From: Moraxellaceae bacterium
GTDB taxonomy: Bacteria; Pseudomonadota; Gammaproteobacteria; Pseudomonadales; Moraxellaceae
Length of the DNA stretch: 8,153 bases
Direction of reading: 5' to 3'
Assembly (NCBI GenBank): GCA_014378805.1
Contig: JACMMY010000027.1
Coordinates: forward strand, 1 to 8,153
Shown here: piece by piece, positions 5,314-8,153 of the stretch
Layout of the letters: each line of letters begins with the position of its first letter
How positions within the stretch are numbered: the stretch's first letter is position 1
Notes under the pieces: model-generated
Seen by the model: the letters and a program-made list of their open reading frames with translations, nothing else
The model's database searches: none
What the model was told of the DNA's origin: nothing
Translations under genes and position numbers: made by a program

Positions 5314-5793
5314 TTAAGCTCGATGATAAGGATGACCTTTATTTAGACTCATCGCACGGTAGAGCTGCTCAATCAATATCACGCGAACCAAAGGATGAGG
5401 CAGTGTAAGAGACGATAATGACCAATGCCATTCTGATTTTTGTCGAACTTCATCGGATAAACCATCAGGGCCCCCAACCGCAAGCGCAATATCTAATCCA
5501 TCTAACATCCAACTCTGCATCGTTGTGGCGAGTTTTTCCGTAGAAAGATTTCGCCCACCCACTTCCAGTGCAATCAATCGCTCACGCGGCTGCAAGCTAT
5601 TCAGAATACTTTGCCCTTCGCTTTGGCAATATTTTTGAATATCTGCTACCGAGTCTGATTTACCACGTCGTGCCATCGGTAATTCAACGAGTTGTACAGG
5701 AATTAGCGGCTGTACACGCTTAAAATAATCATTAAAACCCTCTTGTACCCAATCAGGCATTTTTTGACCAATCATGAGAAGCCGAATTTTCAT
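5314..5793 (-). CDS. rlmH: 23S rRNA pseudouridine-1915 N3-methyltransferase
   Basis: This 159-residue SPOUT-class methyltransferase is close to the E. coli length of 155. It methylates N3 of pseudouridine 1915 in helix 69 of 23S rRNA on assembled 70S ribosomes, using S-adenosylmethionine. The knotted C-terminal core is clear: ALAVGGPDGLSDEV (about 104-116), SLSSLTLPHPLVRVILIEQL (about 125-144) and GHPYHR at the end. The start MKIRLLMIGQKMPDWV matches the family N-terminus, and an AGGTAGATTTAC leader precedes the ATG. In many proteobacteria it directly follows rsfS; here a terminator and a hairpin repeat in a 291-base gap separate them. It therefore probably has its own promoter. A weak TTTACA-16-TAAAAA candidate lies on the minus strand at 5855-5828. 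Confidence 0.97.
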   Translation of the reverse strand: MKIRLLMIGQKMPDWVQEGFNDYFKRVQPLIPVQLVELPMARRGKSDSVADIQKYCQSEGQSILNSLQPRERLIALEVGGRNLSTEKLATTMQSWMLDGLDIALAVGGPDGLSDEVRQKSEWHWSLSSLTLPHPLVRVILIEQLYRAMSLNKGHPYHRA

Positions 5794-5916
5794 GTAAATC
5801 TACCTAGTAAATAACTTAACTTTTCGCTTTTTAGATGAAGCTTTTTGCTTGTAAACCGTCTGGAGCAACTGTTTGAGCCGGGCGAGGAACATTGTGTTGT
5901 ATTCATTAACGTTAAG

Positions 5917-5998
5917 AGCAAATCCTCCCTAGCCCTCCTTTTACAAAGGAGGGAGAAAGTTCCTCCCTTTTAGAAAGGGAGGTTAGGAGGGATTTGCT
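5917..5998. repeat. 82-bp double-hairpin repeat (AGCAAATCC ends)
   Basis: Arms 5917-5953 and 5962-5998 (37 bases each) are near-complementary, with AGCAAATCC / GGATTTGCT ends, around an 8-base centre. Each arm is itself a palindrome: CCCTCCTTTT...AAAGGAGGG on the left and CCTCCCTTTT...AAAGGGAGG on the right. This is a third REPIN-like family in the window, unrelated to the other two. A T5 run (5998-6002) follows on the plus strand, but no plus-strand gene ends here. Confidence 0.85.
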
Positions 5999-6033
5999 TT
6001 TTGATCTTCGCCGTCAAATAAACCAACAACCGA

Positions 6034-6060
6034 AAACAATAAAAGCCGCAATTAGCGGCT
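6034..6060 (-). terminator. Intrinsic terminator after rsfS
   Basis: On the minus strand, AGCCGC-TAATT-GCGGCT (6060 down to 6044) forms a 6-bp GC-rich stem followed by TTTATTGTTTT. It lies 24 bases after the rsfS stop and would end the nadD-rsfS transcript before rlmH. Confidence 0.8.
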
Positions 6061-6084
6061 CATATCGACATCACAACAAATGGA

Positions 6085-6579
6085 TTAAGCTTGTGGTTTC
6101 CACAGACTTTCAAGATCATAGAATGTGCGTGCAGTAGGCAACATCACATGAACCACGACCAAACCTAAGTCAACCAAAATCCACTCAGCATCACGTTCGC
6201 CTTCCATACCGATTGGACGGAAGCCTGCTTTTTTGCATTCTTCTGATACGTTATTTGCGAGCGCTTTCACATGACGTGTTGATGTACCGCTAGCGATAAC
6301 CAGAACGTCTGAGACATTACTGATACCACGGACATCTAATTCGACGATATTTTGTGCTTTAACATCGGCAAGTGCAAGTCGCACAATCTCAAGACAAGCA
6401 GCAACTTCTTGCTCACTGGTGAGAGGGCTTGGTTTTTTTGTATCAGGTGCTGCTAATTCGTTTAAGGTGCGATCTTTCACGGAGCTTTGTTTCAAGTTGC
6501 CAGCATTTAAATCGCTATGCGTGGCAGGAGATGAATGACCTGTTGTAGGTTCAAGATTCATACGGGGATGTAAATCCAT
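6085..6579 (-). CDS. rsfS: Ribosomal silencing factor RsfS
   Basis: RsfS (RsfA, DUF143/Iojap family) binds ribosomal protein L14 on the 50S subunit and blocks joining with 30S in slow-growing or starved cells. The conserved domain spans about 56-161: EIVRLALADVKAQNIVELDV, SDVLVIASGTSTRHVKALAN, then GERDAEWILVDLGLVVVHVM and RTFYDLESLW. The first 55 residues are a polar Ser/Thr/Pro/Asn-rich extension not present in the E. coli protein (about 105 residues). In-frame alternative starts include Met7 (codon at 6559-6561). The first ATG overlaps the 3' end of nadD by 29 bases, so translation is probably coupled. No strong ribosome binding site is seen at either start. The nadD-rsfS order is conserved in many gammaproteobacteria. 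Confidence 0.95.
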   Translation of the reverse strand: MDLHPRMNLEPTTGHSSPATHSDLNAGNLKQSSVKDRTLNELAAPDTKKPSPLTSEQEVAACLEIVRLALADVKAQNIVELDVRGISNVSDVLVIASGTSTRHVKALANNVSEECKKAGFRPIGMEGERDAEWILVDLGLVVVHVMLPTARTFYDLESLWKPQA

Positions 6580-7231
6580 AAAGTTTGGTTTTGCGATTAT
6601 ACGCTAAAACGCGCGGTGGAAGCGATTTTTTAAGCAATATTGATAATTCAGATGTTGCAGAATGTTCGCGAACTGAACTACTACTCAGAGGTGGTGGATT
6701 ATATTTATCTAAATAAATCAATCCATTTCTATTTAAATACAGATCTTTAGGATTGAAACTTTGCTTATTTTGAATTTCAGTAGGCAGAGTTAGAAAATTA
6801 GTTTTTTTGCCATTCATACGCGGAAAAATCCATAAATGCGTCTTTTCTAAGAGTTCGAAGCCACCCTTCCATTGGGGGAGGCTATCTAAACTGTCTTGAC
6901 CCATTATAAAAATTAACGGACGTAGAGAACCAACCCTCTCTCTAATTGTATTGAGCGTATCAATCGTGTATGGCGTTGACGTCGAATAGATTTCGGTTTT
7001 ATCAATTGCAAAAGGCGTATCGCGTATCGCTAATCTAAGCATATCGAGGCGATGTTTCGCACTGGTTTGTGTCTTCTTGAAAGGTGAACACGCAGTCGGT
7101 AAAAAACGAATCTCAGCATGGATGCCCACTTCATTGAATTGCTGGAAAACAGAATGCGCCATCCAAATATGTCCATTGTGAATAGGATCAAAAGTACCAC
7201 CAAACAAGACTAAAGGAACGATGTTCGACAT
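6551..7231 (-). CDS. nadD: Nicotinate-nucleotide adenylyltransferase
   Basis: NadD joins nicotinate mononucleotide and ATP to give deamido-NAD in the NAD biosynthesis pathway. The 226-residue protein has the nucleotidyltransferase signature GGTFDPIHNGH (11-21), containing the (H/T)xGH motif, FLPTACSPFK at 43-52, MGQDSL at 110-115, WIFPR at 134-138 and the phosphate-binding SSSSVR (183-188), equivalent to the family ISSTxIR. The usual C-terminal end near LPPRVLAYNRKTKLY is followed by nine extra residues that run into rsfS. A weak GATAAG lies upstream of the ATG. It is divergent from the DUF1348 gene across a gap of about 120 bases (start to start), which must hold both promoters; no convincing -35/-10 pair is visible there. 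Confidence 0.96.
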   Translation of the reverse strand: MSNIVPLVLFGGTFDPIHNGHIWMAHSVFQQFNEVGIHAEIRFLPTACSPFKKTQTSAKHRLDMLRLAIRDTPFAIDKTEIYSTSTPYTIDTLNTIRERVGSLRPLIFIMGQDSLDSLPQWKGGFELLEKTHLWIFPRMNGKKTNFLTLPTEIQNKQSFNPKDLYLNRNGLIYLDKYNPPPLSSSSVREHSATSELSILLKKSLPPRVLAYNRKTKLYGFTSPYES

Positions 7232-7341
7232 ATTGATTTAACTTATCAAAAGAATGAATGCTGAATGCAGCGTCTATCTATGCACAATATGTCATAGTTG
7301 GGATTTAAATTCACGATGCATTTCTGTCGTCACATCAATTC

Positions 7342-7346
7342 AGGAG
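7342..7346 (+). promoter_or_regulatory. Ribosome binding site that fixes the DUF1348 start
   Basis: AGGAG lies six bases before ATG 7353 and is the best Shine-Dalgarno in the window. It argues against the upstream in-frame ATG at 7254. Confidence 0.85.
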
Positions 7347-7352
7347 TTTGTT

Positions 7353-7769
7353 ATGCGACTACCTTTACCTCCGTTTAACCTCGAAACCGCGCTGCAAAAA
7401 GTTCAGGCTGCGGAAGATGGTTGGAATAGCCGAGATCCTGCGCGTGTTGCTTCCGCATATACGCTTGATAGTGAATGGCGCAACCGTTCTCAATTTATTA
7501 ATGGTCGCGCTGCAATTGAGGATTTTTTGACAAAAAAATGGCAAAAAGAACATGACTATCGTCTGAAGAAAGAACTGTGGGCATTTCTTGATAATAAAAT
7601 CGCTGTACGTTTTGAATATGAATATCATGATGATGCAGGTCAATGGTTTAGAGCGTATGGTAATGAAAACTGGGAATTCGCCGCAGACGGCCTCATGCAA
7701 AAACGATATGCAAGTATCAATGATGTGATGATTAGTGAATCTGAGCGCAAATTTTTGTGGGAGAGATAA
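7353..7769 (+). CDS. DUF1348 / NTF2-like (SnoaL-fold) protein
   Basis: This 138-residue cytoplasmic protein is recognised by family features: MRLPLPPFNLETALQKVQAA, DGWNSRDPARVASAYTLDSEWRNR, INGRAAIEDFLTKKWQKEHDYRLKKELWAF, NKIAVRFEYEYHDDAGQWFRAYGNENWEF and an ASINDVMISESERKF end. The fold is a cone-shaped alpha+beta barrel. The function is unknown; the family is often annotated 'nuclear transport factor 2 family protein'. The start is chosen by the AGGAG at 7342-7346. Homologues I recall continue after the final KFxW with a short GRRPDDHPxLSxLGL-like tail; here the gene stops at FLWER, so the C-terminus appears about a dozen residues short. A 7-bp palindrome (7777-7792) just after the stop has no T-tract. 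Confidence 0.88.
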   Translation: MRLPLPPFNLETALQKVQAAEDGWNSRDPARVASAYTLDSEWRNRSQFINGRAAIEDFLTKKWQKEHDYRLKKELWAFLDNKIAVRFEYEYHDDAGQWFRAYGNENWEFAADGLMQKRYASINDVMISESERKFLWER

Positions 7770-8032
7770 AATGCTACAGCAATGTATTGCTGATAATTTA
7801 AAGATGTACTTTTAATCGTAATGAGACCATAAAAATGAGCATAAATGCTATTGAGAGAGTTTGCGATTAAGCGCACTGTTGAATTTGTGAAAGTTTATAG
7901 CATTAAAGCAGTTGAATACTTATAAAAGAATGTTCTGAACATCTTTATTAAACATTTGCGGAATGTGAAAAATAGTTATAGTACGACTGTCTGACGCCAT
8001 ATCTAGCCAAAACGCCTACAAAACACCCATAC
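7770..8032. other. Gene-free stretch before the rRNA-type promoter
   Basis: I see no credible coding sequence here. The stretch holds a CAGCAAT-GT-ATTGCTG palindrome (7777-7792) and an imperfect palindrome AAAGAATGTTC-T-GAACATCTTT (7926-7946). A weak second promoter-like TATAGT (7977-7982) has no convincing -35. The A/T-rich composition and position upstream of an rRNA-type promoter fit an upstream activating region. Confidence 0.5.
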
Positions 8033-8086
8033 GAATAATAAAATGAAGAAAGGGTTTGACAGTGGTGTGGAAATGTATAGAATGCA
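8033..8086 (+). promoter_or_regulatory. rRNA-type (rrn P1-like) promoter
   Basis: TTGACA (8056-8061) and TAGAAT (8078-8083) are separated by 16 bases. A GC-rich discriminator (GCACCCC) follows directly, the mark of a stringently controlled stable-RNA promoter. An A-rich, UP-element-like tract precedes the -35 (about 8033-8050). Confidence 0.8.
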
Positions 8087-8153
8087 CCCCACAGCGACGG
8101 TGATGTGCTTTTAAATAAGTAGATTAAACAATAGCTTAGGTGTTTTAGATTGA
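8087..8153 (+). other. Probable rRNA operon leader (boxA-like), cut by window edge
   Basis: TGCTTTTAAATAA (8106-8118) resembles the rRNA antitermination boxA (TGCTCTTTAACAA). An AT-rich leader follows to the edge. The 16S gene itself is not in the window; a tRNA operon is a less likely alternative. Confidence 0.6.

Noticed and set aside
7254..7352. Extension of the DUF1348 gene to an upstream in-frame ATG
   Set aside because: The strong AGGAG at 7342-7346 and the family N-terminus MRLPLPPF both place the start at 7353.
7926..7946. SOS (LexA) box
   Set aside because: The symmetric GTTC/GAAC core does not fit the gammaproteobacterial LexA consensus, and no damage-response gene is adjacent.

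Overview
The window comes from a gammaproteobacterial chromosome and best fits the Moraxellaceae (Acinetobacter and relatives). The pointers are moderately AT-rich DNA, a soluble RsxB-type ferredoxin paired with nth, a nadD-rsfS-rlmH block, a DUF1348 gene, and an rRNA-type promoter at the right edge. The family assignment is inference from gene content and protein flavour, not a database result.

Left (1-1063, + strand): the 3' end of acetyl-CoA synthetase (acs), a clean intrinsic terminator with a UUCG loop, and a small lipoprotein with a parvulin-like domain.

Accessory islet (about 1064-2816): an intact REP-associated tyrosine transposase (RAYT, HUH family) on the minus strand lies between two inverted copies of a REP hairpin. 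Then come a two-helix membrane-protein ORF whose 5' end lies inside the right REP, a second REPIN-type repeat of a different family (GTAGGATGGGT ends), a small orphan ORF that may have lost its start, and a 154-bp element. That element carries the same two ends as the RAYT unit but no transposase, so it looks like a non-autonomous derivative. This islet is the most interesting part of the window.

Core block on the minus strand (2817-7231). Transcribed leftward are nadD then rsfS (overlapping), a terminator, rlmH, a DODA/YgiD-type dioxygenase, and rsxB then nth (overlapping or adjacent). NadD makes NAD precursors. RsfS silences the 50S ribosomal subunit and RlmH methylates 23S rRNA. RsxB is an electron-transfer iron-sulfur protein and Nth is the base-excision repair glycosylase. 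A third hairpin-repeat family sits between rsfS and rlmH.

Right (7232-8153, + strand): a DUF1348/NTF2-like gene with a strong ribosome binding site, then 384 bp without a gene. That stretch ends in a promoter with a GC-rich discriminator and a boxA-like leader, which probably leads into a 16S rRNA gene just beyond the window.

No tRNA, CRISPR array or complete novel multi-gene system is visible. The main points of interest are the REP/RAYT element with its deletion derivative, the three repeat families within about 5 kb, and the isolated rsxB-nth pair.
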